Both the position numbers and the translations under genes were made by a program. A stretch of 50,071 bases of DNA. It comes from an uncultured Mailhella sp. GTDB lineage: Bacteria; Desulfobacterota; Desulfovibrionia; Desulfovibrionales; Desulfovibrionaceae. This document shows positions 24,346 through 33,951 of the stretch, piece after piece. Under the pieces are notes generated by a model, which was not told the DNA's origin, ran no database searches, and saw only the letters and a list, made by a program, of their open reading frames with translations. Position 1 is the stretch's first letter; every line of letters starts with the position of its first letter. Where the stretch lies: contig NZ_CALUWY010000016.1 of assembly GCF_944324615.1 (NCBI RefSeq), positions 1 to 50,071 on the forward strand, written 5' to 3'.

Positions 24346-25344
24346 TCAACTCCAGAGAAATCCGGGGGGAAGTTCCCTTCCCAGCACCGTTTTCCGCACC
24401 AGGGACCGGAAGGCGCGCATTGTCTCCCGCACAGCCTCCACGTTTCTGCCCAGAACGCGGAAGGCAAGCCCGGCCCGGCCGGGGAGCGTGAGCGCGCCGA
24501 AGGCAAGGCGCTCCGTCACGCCGCTTCCCGCCTCCTCCCTGAGCGCGGGCAGAAACTCTTCCGGCACCAGCGCATACAGGGTGCCGAACACCTCATACCC
24601 CGCCATGATGCCCGCATTGCAGAACGGCGTTTTTCCCGGATCCAGCACAAGGCGTTCCTCAAAAAGGGCTTCCCCGTCGCTGCGGAACACATGAAAGCCC
24701 GCGGAATACATGTCGAAGCCGAACTGTTCCTCCTCATGATGCCAGCGCCTGCCCGGCATGAGGATTTCCCCGTACAGAAAGCCCGCCGAGGCAGGCAGCG
24801 TGACCCAGGTATCCTGCAGAAAGCGCGCACGGCGGTGCAGAATGAGCGGATCGGGAACGTATTCCAGCCAGCCCTTCTCCTCCACCACAAAATGCTGAAG
24901 AAGGGTGGCGTGATTATGCTCCATGCTGTGCACCTTGGTGGCGCTCTGGGTGGTGACCAGCGCGCGGGCGCCCTTTCCGGCGTGCACCTCCAGGGCAAGG
25001 CGGTCCCCCTGCACGACGCAGCCCGTGGTTTCTATGGTGATCACGCAGGCCATGTCCGGCTGGGAACTGTCCCAGTACAGGGCCTTCTGCGCCAGAAGCG
25101 GCGCGCGCCTGTCCAGATCGGCAAGCACGGTGCGGCCGAGCTTCTCATCACGCTGAAAATCCAGCCTGAGGTAGCCCACCTTGCCCGTGGCGCCGCTTTT
25201 CATCTGCGGAGGTTCGTCGCAGTAGGGGGCAAACTCCGCGGCCCCGGCTTCAAGGCGCGCGAGGGCCTCCCTTGCCGCGGCAAAGCTGGAACAGTCGGGA
25301 AAAAAGCCCTGCGGGGCGCCGGAAAGCGGCCTTGCCTCAGGCAT
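24346..25344 (-). CDS. ureD: Urease accessory protein UreD
   Basis: A 332-residue UreD (UreH) scaffold protein. UreD, with UreF and UreG, loads nickel into apourease. Family segments include [33 protein letters not shown] (the central beta-helix core) and the [11 protein letters not shown] strand. The start ATG overlaps the end of ureG by eight bases. The N-terminal extension (about 55 residues before [10 protein letters not shown]) is longer than in many UreD proteins. Position after ureG is a common variant of urease operons. Confidence 0.92.
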   Translation of the reverse strand: MPEARPLSGAPQGFFPDCSSFAAAREALARLEAGAAEFAPYCDEPPQMKSGATGKVGYLRLDFQRDEKLGRTVLADLDRRAPLLAQKALYWDSSQPDMACVITIETTGCVVQGDRLALEVHAGKGARALVTTQSATKVHSMEHNHATLLQHFVVEEKGWLEYVPDPLILHRRARFLQDTWVTLPASAGFLYGEILMPGRRWHHEEEQFGFDMYSAGFHVFRSDGEALFEERLVLDPGKTPFCNAGIMAGYEVFGTLYALVPEEFLPALREEAGSGVTERLAFGALTLPGRAGLAFRVLGRNVEAVRETMRAFRSLVRKTVLGRELPPGFLWS

Positions 25345-25993
25345 GGGCACTCTCCTCCTTTCCCTTCGTCCGGTCCGGCACGTCAAAGAGCGCGTCGCGC
25401 ATGATCCAGTCGGCCAGGGTGGAAATGTTGCGGCCCGTCATGCAGTTGGTGAAAAGGAAGGGCTTTTTGCCGCGCATGAGCCTGGAATCGCGCTCCATGA
25501 CCTCAAGACTCGCCCCCACATAGGGCGCAAGGTCTTCCTTATTGATGACGAGGATGTCGGAATGGCACACCCCCGGCCCGCTCTTGCGCGGAATCTTGTC
25601 GCCTGCGGCCACGTCGATGACGTAGATGAAGAAGTCGGCCAGGGCCGGGCTGAAGGTGAGGGTGAGGTTGTCGCCCCCGCTTTCGATGAACACCACGTCG
25701 CTGTCGGGAAAGCGCTTCTCAAGCTCCTCCACGGCGGCAAGGTTCATGCTCGGATCCTCGCGTATGGCCGTGTGGGGGCAGGCCCCGGTTTCCACGCCCA
25801 CAATGCGCTCGGCAGGCAGAATGCCCGCAAGTTCCCGCTGCACATGCTTTGCATCCTCAATGGTCACCACGTCGTTGGTGATGATGAGCGGGCGCACGCC
25901 ACGCCGCATGAGCTCGGGCACCACGGCCTCGATCACGGCCGTCTTGCCCGAACCCACCGGGCCGCCTACGCCGATACGGGTGATTTTCTTCAT
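25337..25993 (-). CDS. ureG: Urease accessory GTPase UreG
   Basis: A 218-residue SIMIBI-class GTPase that powers nickel insertion into urease. The P-loop is GGPVGSGKT (10-18), the metal-binding CPH triad is C72-P73-H74, and [10 protein letters not shown] is the guanine-specificity NKxD motif. The start is the ATG with GGAGGAAG upstream; a longer reading of 17 residues lacks support. It overlaps ureD by eight bases and follows ureF. Confidence 0.97.
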   Translation of the reverse strand: MKKITRIGVGGPVGSGKTAVIEAVVPELMRRGVRPLIITNDVVTIEDAKHVQRELAGILPAERIVGVETGACPHTAIREDPSMNLAAVEELEKRFPDSDVVFIESGGDNLTLTFSPALADFFIYVIDVAAGDKIPRKSGPGVCHSDILVINKEDLAPYVGASLEVMERDSRLMRGKKPFLFTNCMTGRNISTLADWIMRDALFDVPDRTKGKEESAHA

Positions 25994-26056
25994 CGCTTCC
26001 TCCTCCGGCTTTTCCGGGGGCCGCCCCGGAATGTTCTTCCGCATCCGCTGCGGCTT

Positions 26057-26824
26057 TCAGCTCATGAACAGGCGCACGCGCCCTCCGGCATGAACGGCGG
26101 AAAGAATGTCCGTCATGGGGGCATAGCCCGTCATCCGTTCACGGGGCGTTTCCAGAGCCGCCGCGCACAACGCCTCAAACGTTGCCGACACGCGGTAGAG
26201 CATGGCCTGCACCTCGAAATGGGTCACGCGCATGAGCCTGAGCGAGGCGTTCAGAATACCCATGGCAACCCCGTAGAAATACACGGTAAGCGCCTCCTGA
26301 AGCAGCGCTTCCTCCTCGGTGCCGTCGGAACGGCGGATGGGCGCGTCGGCAAAGGCGGTGGAGGCGAAAAGCACGGCCAGCGACACGGGATAGGTGCCCG
26401 CAGTTCCGCCCGACTCCAGCTGCGAAAGCCAGCGGGAAAGCAGCGGAGAGTGCGTTGCCCGCACGCCGAGTTCCGTGAGCCTGCGCCCGGTTTTCACCAT
26501 CATGTCCCTGAATTCCCCGGGGAGCTTGCGGCGGTACAGGGCAAGGTCGATCTCCCGCAGTCTGGAAAGGGTGCTCTCCTGCACGGGGCCGCCCATGCTT
26601 GTCGTATCGTCGCACAGCGCCCGCAAAGCGAAGGCAAGGCCCACCGCGTCGCCCGTGGAGGCCTGATGCAGCGCGGCCGTCACATACTGCTGAAGCGTTG
26701 CGGCATCGTGCACCACGCCCGTCTGCACCGCCGCTTCCAGGGCGCTGGAAAAGGCAAAGGCTCCGGTGGGAAGCATGGAATCGCCGAACTGCATGAGCCG
26801 CACAAGGGAAAGAATGTCCACCAT
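26057..26824 (-). CDS. ureF: Urease accessory protein UreF
   Basis: A 255-residue all-helical UreF protein that bridges UreD and UreG and gates nickel delivery. The start LVRLMQFGDSMLPTGAFAFSSALE is diagnostic, and the mid-protein H(S/F)xLLSRWLSQLE-like stretch fits the family. The C-terminal segment RVTHFEVQAML is also typical. AAGGAG precedes the ATG. It lies 66 bases after ureE. Confidence 0.94.
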   Translation of the reverse strand: MVDILSLVRLMQFGDSMLPTGAFAFSSALEAAVQTGVVHDAATLQQYVTAALHQASTGDAVGLAFALRALCDDTTSMGGPVQESTLSRLREIDLALYRRKLPGEFRDMMVKTGRRLTELGVRATHSPLLSRWLSQLESGGTAGTYPVSLAVLFASTAFADAPIRRSDGTEEEALLQEALTVYFYGVAMGILNASLRLMRVTHFEVQAMLYRVSATFEALCAAALETPRERMTGYAPMTDILSAVHAGGRVRLFMS

Positions 26825-26890
26825 GTGCTCCTTTTGAAGCGGGTTATGTCCGAAGAGAAGCCTGAACGCCCGTGCCGGGCGCGCGGATCA

Positions 26891-27463
26891 TCAGGCGTGA
26901 ACGCCGTGATGATGAACGTGTCCGCCCGCCGCCTTTTCCGCCCCGCCGAAGAGCAGGCGGGCTTCTTCCCTGTCCAGCAGACGCCGCACCTCTTCTCCGG
27001 CAAGAAAGGCATACGAGGTGCCCGGAACGGCGTGCGTGTCCATGACCGCGCCCATGACCTTTTCATCCGCCGTCATGGGCACATAGACGCAATCGCCCTT
27101 CACCACGGCGGGCCAGTGCTGGTTTCCGAGGGCGTGCCCCAGGCGCACGGCGGCGCGAAGCGCCTCTTCCGGCGGAAGCTGCCTCAGCCCTTCCATGCTC
27201 ACGGCCATGACGGGGCAGAGCCTGATGCGGCACAGCACCGCCTCGCGGGCGTTCTCATCGTACAGAAGGATGTCGCCGTCGCTGAGGGAAGCGCCCCGCT
27301 CAAGGGACACGGCCACGGTGCGGCCGCCTTCGGTCTCCTTGCGCAGGCGGTTTTTCTGGGCGTCCCACTGGGAAAGTTCCAGAATATCCACCGTCGCGCC
27401 CTCAAGACGCGCCTTCCACGCCGTATCCGCCCTGTTGCCCAGAATCTTTTCCACAATATCCAT
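26891..27463 (-). CDS. ureE: Urease accessory nickel chaperone UreE
   Basis: A 190-residue UreE, which stores and delivers nickel to the UreDFG complex. It has the N-terminal peptide-binding domain (to about 75) and the metal domain with HALGNQHWPAVV, where the conserved interface His lies. The C-terminus is a short His-rich tail (GGHVHHHGVHA) of the kind that binds extra nickel. Length is somewhat above the usual 150-160 because of an insert before the tail. ATG follows AGGAG. Confidence 0.93.
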   Translation of the reverse strand: MDIVEKILGNRADTAWKARLEGATVDILELSQWDAQKNRLRKETEGGRTVAVSLERGASLSDGDILLYDENAREAVLCRIRLCPVMAVSMEGLRQLPPEEALRAAVRLGHALGNQHWPAVVKGDCVYVPMTADEKVMGAVMDTHAVPGTSYAFLAGEEVRRLLDREEARLLFGGAEKAAGGHVHHHGVHA

Positions 27464-27526
27464 ACGCAATCTCCTCCGCCGCCCGTCCGGACAGGCCGGA
27501 CGGGCAGACGTTCATGAAGCCTGCTC

Positions 27527-29245
27527 TCAGCTGAAGAAGTAAAGCTGCCCCAGGCTTGCGCGCTGCACCGGAGGCACGGTGACGTGCACGCCGTCCACCA
27601 TGACGGCGAAGGTTTCGGGGTTGACCTCGATATGGGGCGTGATGTTGTTGCGCACCATGGAATGCTTGGTCAGAGAGCGTATGCCGCGCACGGGCTCCAC
27701 CCTGCTCTTCAGACCGAGCTTTTCCCTGATGCCGCGTTCCATGGCGGCCTGCGAGGTGAAAGTGATGCGGCTTGTCTGCTGCAGAAGGCCGGTGGACCCG
27801 AACATGGGCCGGTAGATGACCGGCTGCGGCGTGGGCAGGGAGGCGTTGGGATCCCCCATGACGGACCATGCTATGGTGCCGCTCTTGATGACCATGTAGG
27901 GCTTGGCCCCGAAGAACTGGGGCTGCCAGAGCACGAGGTCGGCCACCTTGCCCTTTTCCACCGAACCTATGAGATGGGACACGCCCTGAATGATGGCCGG
28001 GTTGATGGTCACCTTGGCCACATAGCGCAGCACGCGGAAGTTGTCGTTGCCCGGCGCGTCTTCGGGAAGCGCGCCGCGCGCCGCCTTCATGGCGCTCGCC
28101 GTCTGCATGGCGCGCGTCCAGTTTTCGCCCACGCGACCCATGGCCTGGGAATCGCTGGCGATGCAGGAAATGGCGCCCATGTCGTGGAGCACGTTTTCCG
28201 CCGCTATGGTTTCGGGCCGCACGCGGCTTTCGGCGAAGGACACGTCGGAAGGCACGTTGTGGTTCAGGTTGTGGCAGACCATGATCATGTCGAAAAGTTC
28301 CGCCTGGGAATTGATGCCGAAAGGCAGGGTGGGATTGGTGGAACTCGGCAGAACATTGGGCTGCCCCGCCACGCGGATGATGTCGGGCGCATGGCCGCCG
28401 CCCGCGCCTTCGGTGTGGAAGGTGTGGATGACGCGGCCTTCCATGGCGGCTATGGTGTCCTCCACATAGCCGGCTTCGTTCAGCGTGTCGGTATGGATGG
28501 AGACCTGCACGTCCATCTTGTCGGCCACGGAAAGGGCTGCGCGGATGATGGCGGGCATGGCGCCCCAGTCCTCGTGTATCTTGAAGCCGCAGGCCCCGGC
28601 CTCTATCTGTTCGCGCAGGGGGGCTTCGTTGTAGGCGTGGCCCTTGCCCAGAATGCCTATGTTCACGGGAAGCCCCTCGGCCGCTTCCATGAGGCGGTGT
28701 ATGTTCCACGCGCCGGGGGTGATGGTGGTGCCGTTGGTGCCGTCGGAAGGCCCTATGCCTCCGCCGAAGAAGGTGGTGATGCCGTTGGAAATGGCCGTCT
28801 GCGCCTGTTCGGGGCAGACAAGATGCACATGGGCGTCGATGCCGCCCGCCGTAAGGATGAGGTGTTCGCCGGAAATGGCGTCGGTGGCGTTGCCCACCAC
28901 AAGGTTCGGGTCCACATTGTCCATGCCCGCGGGGTTGCCCGCCTTGCCTATGCCGGCGATGCAGCCGTCGCGGATGCCCACGTCGGCCTTGATGACGCCC
29001 TGCACGGGGTCGATGATGGTGGCGTTGGTGATGACAAGGTCGAGCACGCCGTTGTCGCGGGGGGAATGGTCGTCCCCGCCCATGCCCGCACGCAGCGTCT
29101 TGCCGCCGCCGTAGATGACCTCATCACCGTAACCGCGCAGATCCTTCTCTATTTCCACATAGAGATCCGTATCGCCGAGCCTGATCTTATCGCCCACGGT
29201 GGGGCCGTACAGGCTGGAATATTCCTGCCGTGATATCTGGGGCAT
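27527..29245 (-). CDS. ureC: Urease alpha subunit UreC (catalytic)
   Basis: A 572-residue catalytic subunit of urease, which hydrolyses urea to ammonia and carbamate. Nickel ligands are present: H139 and H141 in [13 protein letters not shown], carbamylated K222 in [13 protein letters not shown]251 in [10 protein letters not shown]277 in [10 protein letters not shown], and an Asp in [12 protein letters not shown]. The mobile-flap Cys-His is in [14 protein letters not shown]. Length and order match bacterial UreC with separate UreA and UreB. The ATG follows GAGGAA, 14 bases after ureB. Confidence 0.98.
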   Translation of the reverse strand: MPQISRQEYSSLYGPTVGDKIRLGDTDLYVEIEKDLRGYGDEVIYGGGKTLRAGMGGDDHSPRDNGVLDLVITNATIIDPVQGVIKADVGIRDGCIAGIGKAGNPAGMDNVDPNLVVGNATDAISGEHLILTAGGIDAHVHLVCPEQAQTAISNGITTFFGGGIGPSDGTNGTTITPGAWNIHRLMEAAEGLPVNIGILGKGHAYNEAPLREQIEAGACGFKIHEDWGAMPAIIRAALSVADKMDVQVSIHTDTLNEAGYVEDTIAAMEGRVIHTFHTEGAGGGHAPDIIRVAGQPNVLPSSTNPTLPFGINSQAELFDMIMVCHNLNHNVPSDVSFAESRVRPETIAAENVLHDMGAISCIASDSQAMGRVGENWTRAMQTASAMKAARGALPEDAPGNDNFRVLRYVAKVTINPAIIQGVSHLIGSVEKGKVADLVLWQPQFFGAKPYMVIKSGTIAWSVMGDPNASLPTPQPVIYRPMFGSTGLLQQTSRITFTSQAAMERGIREKLGLKSRVEPVRGIRSLTKHSMVRNNITPHIEVNPETFAVMVDGVHVTVPPVQRASLGQLYFFS

Positions 29246-29259
29246 GTCGCTTCCTCGGG

Positions 29260-29655
29260 TTAGACGATTTTCGCGTTTCTGAAGCCGAGTGCCAGGGCTC
29301 TGGCCACATTGACGGGCTTTGCGTGCGCATCCCCGGCCCAGCAGTCCACAAGATTGTTGAAGCCGTACACGGTGCACAGCCCTCCGAAGGGTACCAGGGA
29401 CACGGTTTTCTCATCCCCGGGTTCAAAGCGTATGGCCGTGGTGGAGGGAATGTTCAGCCGCATGCCGTAGGCCGCCGCGCGGTCGAATTCCAGGGCGCGG
29501 TTGACCTCGAAGAAATGAAAATGGGAACCTACCTGAACGGGCCTGTCGCCGGTGTTGCGCACCTTGATGGTCACGGAAGGCCGGGACTCGTTGAACGTGA
29601 TGGGTCCATCGGCAAACAGGTATCCGCCGACGGGTACTTTGGGAGAATCTGCCAT
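29260..29655 (-). CDS. ureB: Urease beta subunit UreB
   Basis: A 131-residue structural beta subunit. [17 protein letters not shown] is the signature, followed by [29 protein letters not shown]. The C-terminus is long (to about 131 rather than 100-110), with an extra tail after the conserved GFNNLVD. It is separate from UreA, unlike the fused subunit of Helicobacter. It lies 55 bases after ureA. Confidence 0.96.
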   Translation of the reverse strand: MADSPKVPVGGYLFADGPITFNESRPSVTIKVRNTGDRPVQVGSHFHFFEVNRALEFDRAAAYGMRLNIPSTTAIRFEPGDEKTVSLVPFGGLCTVYGFNNLVDCWAGDAHAKPVNVARALALGFRNAKIV

Positions 29656-29710
29656 ATCAGCCTGCCTTTGCTGTGCCGCAAGCGCGGCGTGAAAACATCC
29701 TGCCGGGAAA

Positions 29711-30013
29711 TCAGCTTATGGGATCGTGCACGGTGACGAGACGGCTGCCGTCCGTGAACACGGCCTCAAGCTGCACAAAGGGAATCATGTCCGGCACGCC
29801 TTCCATGACATCGTCGCGGGTGAGTGCCCTGCGGGCGTCGTTCATCACCTCTTCCACGGTCTTTCCGGCCCTTGCGCCCTCAAGCGCCGTGGCCGTGATG
29901 ACGGCGACCGCCTCGGGATGGTTGAGCTTCAGCCCTTTCTCCCTGCGGCGCTGCGCCACTTCCGCCAGGGAAAGCACCAGCAGTTTGTCGAGTTCTCGCG
30001 GGGTAAGGTGCAT
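29711..30013 (-). CDS. ureA: Urease gamma subunit UreA
   Basis: A 100-residue structural gamma subunit. [37 protein letters not shown] and the ending [24 protein letters not shown] are canonical. The ATG has a strong AGGAGG. It is the first gene of the operon; the upstream 30014-30445 region holds its likely regulatory sites. Confidence 0.97.
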   Translation of the reverse strand: MHLTPRELDKLLVLSLAEVAQRRREKGLKLNHPEAVAVITATALEGARAGKTVEEVMNDARRALTRDDVMEGVPDMIPFVQLEAVFTDGSRLVTVHDPIS

Positions 30014-30153
30014 GAGACCTCCTTTTTAAAATGTTGCACGCAGGCAGACGCCATCCGCCCCGGCCTCCTTCCGGGACAGAGGCGCCCTTCCCGAAAAGCA
30101 CGGCATATTGCCGATTCCTGAGAAAAAACTAGCCCCGCACCCGTGAGAGAGGT

Positions 30154-30181
30154 ATTGTAATCACCGCCTGCGCCATGAGAA
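30154..30181 (-). promoter_or_regulatory. Candidate urease promoter
   Basis: On the minus strand TTCTCA (30176-30181) and TACAAT (30154-30159) are separated by 16 bases, about 140 bases before ureA. The -35 is weak, so this is tentative. Confidence 0.35.
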
Positions 30182-30237
30182 AAAACAGGGGAAGAGTCCG
30201 GGCGGCGGAAAAGCGTCCGACAGATGTTTCATTAGTC

Positions 30238-30267
30238 TCATAAAGTAAGATTGGTCTCACTTTATGA
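30238..30267. promoter_or_regulatory. Inverted repeat upstream of ureA, candidate operator
   Basis: TCATAAAGT, 12 bases and ACTTTATGA form a perfect 9-bp dyad in an AT-rich island. The half-sites and spacing do not fit the GTGTTAC-type NikR boxes or the E. coli NikR site. Location suggests a regulator of urease. Confidence 0.45.
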
Positions 30268-30445
30268 CTGCGCCATGCCCCTTCCGCAGCCATGGAAAAG
30301 GCGGCCATCAGGGACATGCACAAGAGCAGGGCTTTTCCGCGCCTCTCACAGAAGGCGGGAAGAGACCGGGTGCTTTCTGCTCCCGGTATGCGGAAGACCG
30401 CACCGCCGCCCTGCCCGCTTCTGCGTCCTGCCGGGTGCACGGGCT

Positions 30446-30474
30446 AAAAAAAAGCCCCTCCGGAAGGGAGGGGC
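30446..30474 (-). terminator. Terminator of the M23 peptidase gene
   Basis: On the minus strand an 8-bp stem (GCCCCTCC/GGAGGGGC) with a 5-base loop is followed by eight T, 22 bases after the stop. Confidence 0.93.
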
Positions 30475-30495
30475 GCATGCAGCCGTCAGGCATCA

Positions 30496-31572
30496 TCAGC
30501 TTTTCGCCGACTTTTTCGAGGAACTCTTTTTGGAGGATGTCTTTTTGGAAGAAGACTTCTTCGCCGTGCTCTTCTTCTTGGAAGAGCTTTTCTTCACTGC
30601 GGACTTCTTTTTGGAAGACGTCTTCTTCACCGCAGACTTCTTCTTGGAGGAAGACTTCTTTACTGCGGTCTTCTTCTTGGAGGAAGATTTCTTCACCGCA
30701 GTCTTTTTCTTGGAGTGGCCGGACTTGGCAAGGGCCTTTCTGGCCGCCGCCGCATCGGCTTCCGTGCCCTTGGTCACCACCTGCTCGGGGGTGGGCAGGT
30801 AGGCCATGGGGTTCATCTGCCTGTTGTCGCGCAGAAGCTCGAAATGCAGGTGCGGGCCGGTGGAACGGCCGGTGGAGCCCACGCGGCCTATCATGAGGCC
30901 GGGTTCCACGCGCTCACCCTCGCGGGTAAGGATCTGGCTCATGTGGGCATAACGGGCAAGGATGCCGTCATCCTGCTGTATTTCCACCATGTAGCCGTAA
31001 CTTCTGTGATACTGGGCGCAGACCACCACGCCTCCGCGGAAGGCCATGATGGGAGAACCCAGAGGCGCGCGGATGTCTATGCCCTTGTGGGAGCGACGCG
31101 AGGAGCGGCGCACGCCGTAGGGGGAGGTGATGCACACGGTTTCCCCGGCGGAACAGAGCGCTTCCTTGGTGTGCATGGCGGCCAGTCTGCGTTCCTCGGC
31201 GCTGCCCGGGGCGGGCATGTTCCACTGACCGGTGCTTTCCGGCGCATGTTCAAGGGAAAGCAGGCCCGAGGGCAGGGAAAGAGAAAGCAGGTCGCCCGAC
31301 AGTTCCAGAGAATCGCCGTAGGGGGCGCGGTGCTCCTCCAGTTCGGAAACGCTCAGTGCGGAACTCTGCACCAGGGTGCCGGGCTTGGTGGCGGCAAGAT
31401 AAAGTTCACGGTCGATGACGAACGAATCAAAGGCATCGGAAGCCTGGGCCGCTTCCTCCATCTCCGTGCCGGTGCGGCTCTGCTTTGGGGCACAGGCCGT
31501 CTGCGAAAGGCCCATGCAGCCCATGAGGGCGCAGCACAGGGCAGTGGTTGCAAGCTTTCGGGCTGATGACAT
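30496..31572 (-). CDS. M23 family metallopeptidase lipoprotein with Lys/Ser-rich tail
   Basis: A 358-residue envelope protein with an M23 (LytM-like) zinc endopeptidase domain at about 140-260: H162 and D166 in HKGIDIRAP, H210 in YAHMS, and H241/H243 in GPHLHFE, the full set for an active enzyme. The N-terminus has a signal peptide with possible lipobox ending at C19 or C27. After the domain comes a 73-residue tail of repeated SSSKKK(T/S)AVKK units (286-358), highly basic, perhaps binding peptidoglycan polymers or DNA. It lies 66 bases after the RNase gene. Whether it cuts cross-links or only acts as an activator is unknown, but the catalytic set is complete. Confidence 0.92.
   Translation of the reverse strand: MSSARKLATTALCCALMGCMGLSQTACAPKQSRTGTEMEEAAQASDAFDSFVIDRELYLAATKPGTLVQSSALSVSELEEHRAPYGDSLELSGDLLSLSLPSGLLSLEHAPESTGQWNMPAPGSAEERRLAAMHTKEALCSAGETVCITSPYGVRRSSRRSHKGIDIRAPLGSPIMAFRGGVVVCAQYHRSYGYMVEIQQDDGILARYAHMSQILTREGERVEPGLMIGRVGSTGRSTGPHLHFELLRDNRQMNPMAYLPTPEQVVTKGTEADAAAARKALAKSGHSKKKTAVKKSSSKKKTAVKKSSSKKKSAVKKTSSKKKSAVKKSSSKKKSTAKKSSSKKTSSKKSSSKKSAKS
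30499..30717 (-). repeat. Tandem repeat coding for the Lys/Ser tail
   Basis: About 73 codons made of near-identical units of roughly 10 codons encoding SSSKKK(T/S)AVKK and shorter SSKK variants. The units differ at scattered bases, and such arrays commonly change in copy number. Confidence 0.85.
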
Positions 31573-31638
31573 TCCTTCTCCTTGGCGAACCGGAATAAAG
31601 GTAGCCTGTCGTTATGATTATATACGGGAAGCGGGCAA

Positions 31639-33735
31639 TCAATCTTCCCGCACGTCGAGAATGACGGCCTCGCTCCTGAGGGGATTCACCTTGCCGAGGC
31701 GCACATGAAGTTCCTGCCCGGGGAAGACCTTTTCCCCGAAGAGGTTGCGCCTGCCGCGCAGGCCGAGCTGCACTTCGGGCAGGTTCACGCTCACCCACAT
31801 GTCGTTTTCCTCGGACACTTCCGCCTTCCAGCAGCACTGATCGCCGTGCAGGCGGGCCTGCTGCTGGATGTAGAGATACTTCCAGTAGCGCGGGCGGAAA
31901 CGCTGCACCTGTCCGGCGGCCTCAAGGCGTATGGAAAGGTGCATGAGCATGGCGGAAAGCTCCTCGCGCGACCAGCGCGGGCGGCCGTTGGCCAGCATGA
32001 AAAGAAGCTGCGCCTCGTTCACAAGGTCGGTAAGGCGGCGGAGCGGAGAGGTCACCGGACTGTAGGCCGCAAGCCCCATGCCCGCATGGGGACGGGGCAC
32101 CACATCCAGCGAAGCCGCCACAAGAATACGCACCACGCGGGCGATGTCCGGCGCGCTCTTCCACACGCCGGCATATTCCCGGGGCACGGCCACATCCTGC
32201 GTGCGGAAAAGAAGCGGCACATCGTTCTTCACCGCCCATTCCGCCAGAACGGCATTGGCCACCACCATGAGTTCCGCAACCAGAAGCTGCGCCCGCGGTG
32301 CGGCCGGAACATCCTTGATCTTCACCACCACATCCGCGCCCTCGCCCTCAAGCTCGAAGTCAAGCTCCGGGCGTTCGATGATCACCGCGCCGTGTTCCAC
32401 GCGGTAATCAAGTCTCTTCCTGCTCATGTCGCAGGCAAGGCGCAGGGCTTCCACAAAGGGGGAGGCGGCGTTTTCCGCCCCGTCCAGCGCGGCCTCGCAG
32501 TCGGGGTAGTTGAGGTTTCTGGCAATCTTCACCGTGGCCGCGCGGAAGGAGCCTTCGCCCAGCGTGCCGTCGGGAGCGACGTGCGCGCCGATGACGAGCG
32601 CAGGGCGCGCCTGCCCTTCAAACAGGCTGAACGCGCCTTCGCCCAGGGCCTCCGGCATCATGTGACAGTTGCCTTCCGGCAGATAAATACTGGTGGCTCT
32701 GTGGAACACGGCCCGGCCCAGCGGGCTTTCAAAGTCCCAGAACCACGCGGGGCAGGCCAGCGCCACTTCCACATCCCAGCCGCCGTCGGCCGCGGCGGCG
32801 ATGCGGAAGGCGTCGTCGATGTCGCGGGTGGTGGCGCTGTCGATGCTGATGAAGGCCGTATCTTCGGCAGGAGGAAGCCCCTTTTCCCCGGAAACGGCCT
32901 GACAGAGCGCCTCCGTTTCTCCGGCAAAGGGCTTTTCCCAGTCCGTGCCCGCCTCATAGTCCGCGCGGTCCAGCCAGTAATTGTAATGCTCCGGCACCAG
33001 ACCCCAGGTCATGGCCAGATACAGCGCAAGGTGCGGATCATCGGGCAGGCCCTTGGTCACCTGCTTCCAGAGCGCCTCGTCCTCCACGGTTTCGGGGTCC
33101 ACCATGCGGGCGCGGAGCATTTTCTCAAGTCTCTGGCGCACGGCCTCATCCGGCGCGGTGGAAAGGTCGGGCGCGGCATGCCTGCCCACTCTCGCCTCCC
33201 ACAGGCGGCGGAACCAGTCCGCACCGCCGCAGACCATGGCTTCGCGCACGCGCGCGGCCTCTTCCGCCTGACGGCGCGATTCCACGGTGGCGGCGTCGTA
33301 AATCTCAAATTCCGGCGGCTGGAAGCGGAAATGCGTCTTGCACTGCAAAAGCGCGCGGCCGCAGGCCGCCACGGTGTCGGCGTCGGGGCTGGTATAGCCG
33401 AGTTCCGCAAACCATTCGGCCGGAGCCTTGTCCATTTCGCCCTGAGCCATTTCCCACAGTTCCATGGGCGCAACTTCCGAGGCGAGGCGTTCGCGGCGCT
33501 CGCGGTGCCTGTTCAGAATCTCCACCATGGCGTCCTTGCCCTGCTGCGCGCCGTAGGCCGGACCGGCCCAGGGAAGTATGCGGGAGGCGGACAGGGTGGT
33601 TTCGCGGCGGTTCGGCAGAAAAAGGCGCATCTTGCCCTTCTGCTCTTCCATCACCCATGCGATCTGGGGTTCGTTCCCCTGCATGAATTCCACAATACAG
33701 CCCGCGCCGGGGTACTGCACGATATGCGATGCCAT
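31639..33735 (-). CDS. RNase II/RNR family exoribonuclease
   Basis: A 698-residue 3'-to-5' exoribonuclease-like protein of the RNB family. The catalytic aspartates are in FISIDSATTRDIDDAF (D299, D305, D307, D308), followed by the family's PLRRLTDLVNEAQL segment. A long N-terminal region (1-290) replaces the usual cold-shock domains, and a short C-terminal S1-like barrel ends the protein. This layout resembles the RNase II-like proteins of deltaproteobacteria more than RNase R. The ATG follows AGGAAG; a 70-residue upstream extension is not supported. It precedes the M23 gene on the same strand. Confidence 0.9.
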   Translation of the reverse strand: MASHIVQYPGAGCIVEFMQGNEPQIAWVMEEQKGKMRLFLPNRRETTLSASRILPWAGPAYGAQQGKDAMVEILNRHRERRERLASEVAPMELWEMAQGEMDKAPAEWFAELGYTSPDADTVAACGRALLQCKTHFRFQPPEFEIYDAATVESRRQAEEAARVREAMVCGGADWFRRLWEARVGRHAAPDLSTAPDEAVRQRLEKMLRARMVDPETVEDEALWKQVTKGLPDDPHLALYLAMTWGLVPEHYNYWLDRADYEAGTDWEKPFAGETEALCQAVSGEKGLPPAEDTAFISIDSATTRDIDDAFRIAAAADGGWDVEVALACPAWFWDFESPLGRAVFHRATSIYLPEGNCHMMPEALGEGAFSLFEGQARPALVIGAHVAPDGTLGEGSFRAATVKIARNLNYPDCEAALDGAENAASPFVEALRLACDMSRKRLDYRVEHGAVIIERPELDFELEGEGADVVVKIKDVPAAPRAQLLVAELMVVANAVLAEWAVKNDVPLLFRTQDVAVPREYAGVWKSAPDIARVVRILVAASLDVVPRPHAGMGLAAYSPVTSPLRRLTDLVNEAQLLFMLANGRPRWSREELSAMLMHLSIRLEAAGQVQRFRPRYWKYLYIQQQARLHGDQCCWKAEVSEENDMWVSVNLPEVQLGLRGRRNLFGEKVFPGQELHVRLGKVNPLRSEAVILDVRED

Positions 33736-33798
33736 GATTTCTTCCTGAAACAGAGTAAGAGGTGTCGCCCGCGCCGCCGTAAAGAAGCAGAGTATTCC

Positions 33799-33820
33799 CG
33801 GAGCATGTTCACATGTTCCG
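33799..33820. promoter_or_regulatory. Inverted repeat upstream of the RNase gene
   Basis: CGGAGCATG, TTCA and CATGTTCCG form a dyad with one mismatch, 64 bases before the RNase start. Its left part, GAGCATGTTC, matches 9 of 10 bases of the GAACATGTTC core in front of recA. Confidence 0.35.
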
Positions 33821-33915
33821 CCGCGCAGGCGAAACCATGCCGGACTCGCGCCCTTCGGGGCAAAAGCGCCGGGGCGGGAAGCTCCGGCTGAAAAAAACGC
33901 CCCGGAAAAGGGCAG

Positions 33916-33942
33916 AAAACGCCGGGCGCAGAGCGCCCGGCG
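33916..33942 (-). terminator. Terminator after the AICAR transformylase gene
   Basis: A perfect 10-bp stem (CGCCGGGCGC/GCGCCCGGCG) with a three-base loop, then TTTT on the minus strand, ten bases after the stop. Confidence 0.8.
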
Positions 33943-33951
33943 CAAGCGGCA

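Larger units (their letters stand above)
30014..30445. other. Urease upstream region
   Basis: About 430 bases between ureA and the terminator of the M23 peptidase gene. It contains a 30-base dyad at 30238-30267 and a candidate promoter at 30154-30181. Open frames of about 60-100 codons here lack start signals and are not called. Confidence 0.55.

Noticed and set aside
30129..30440. A 103-codon minus-strand frame upstream of ureA
   Set aside because: It spans the dyad and candidate promoter, has no start signal, and no family features.
30499..30717. CRISPR-like or intergenic tandem repeat
   Set aside because: The repeats are in frame within the M23 peptidase gene and encode its basic tail, with no spacers.
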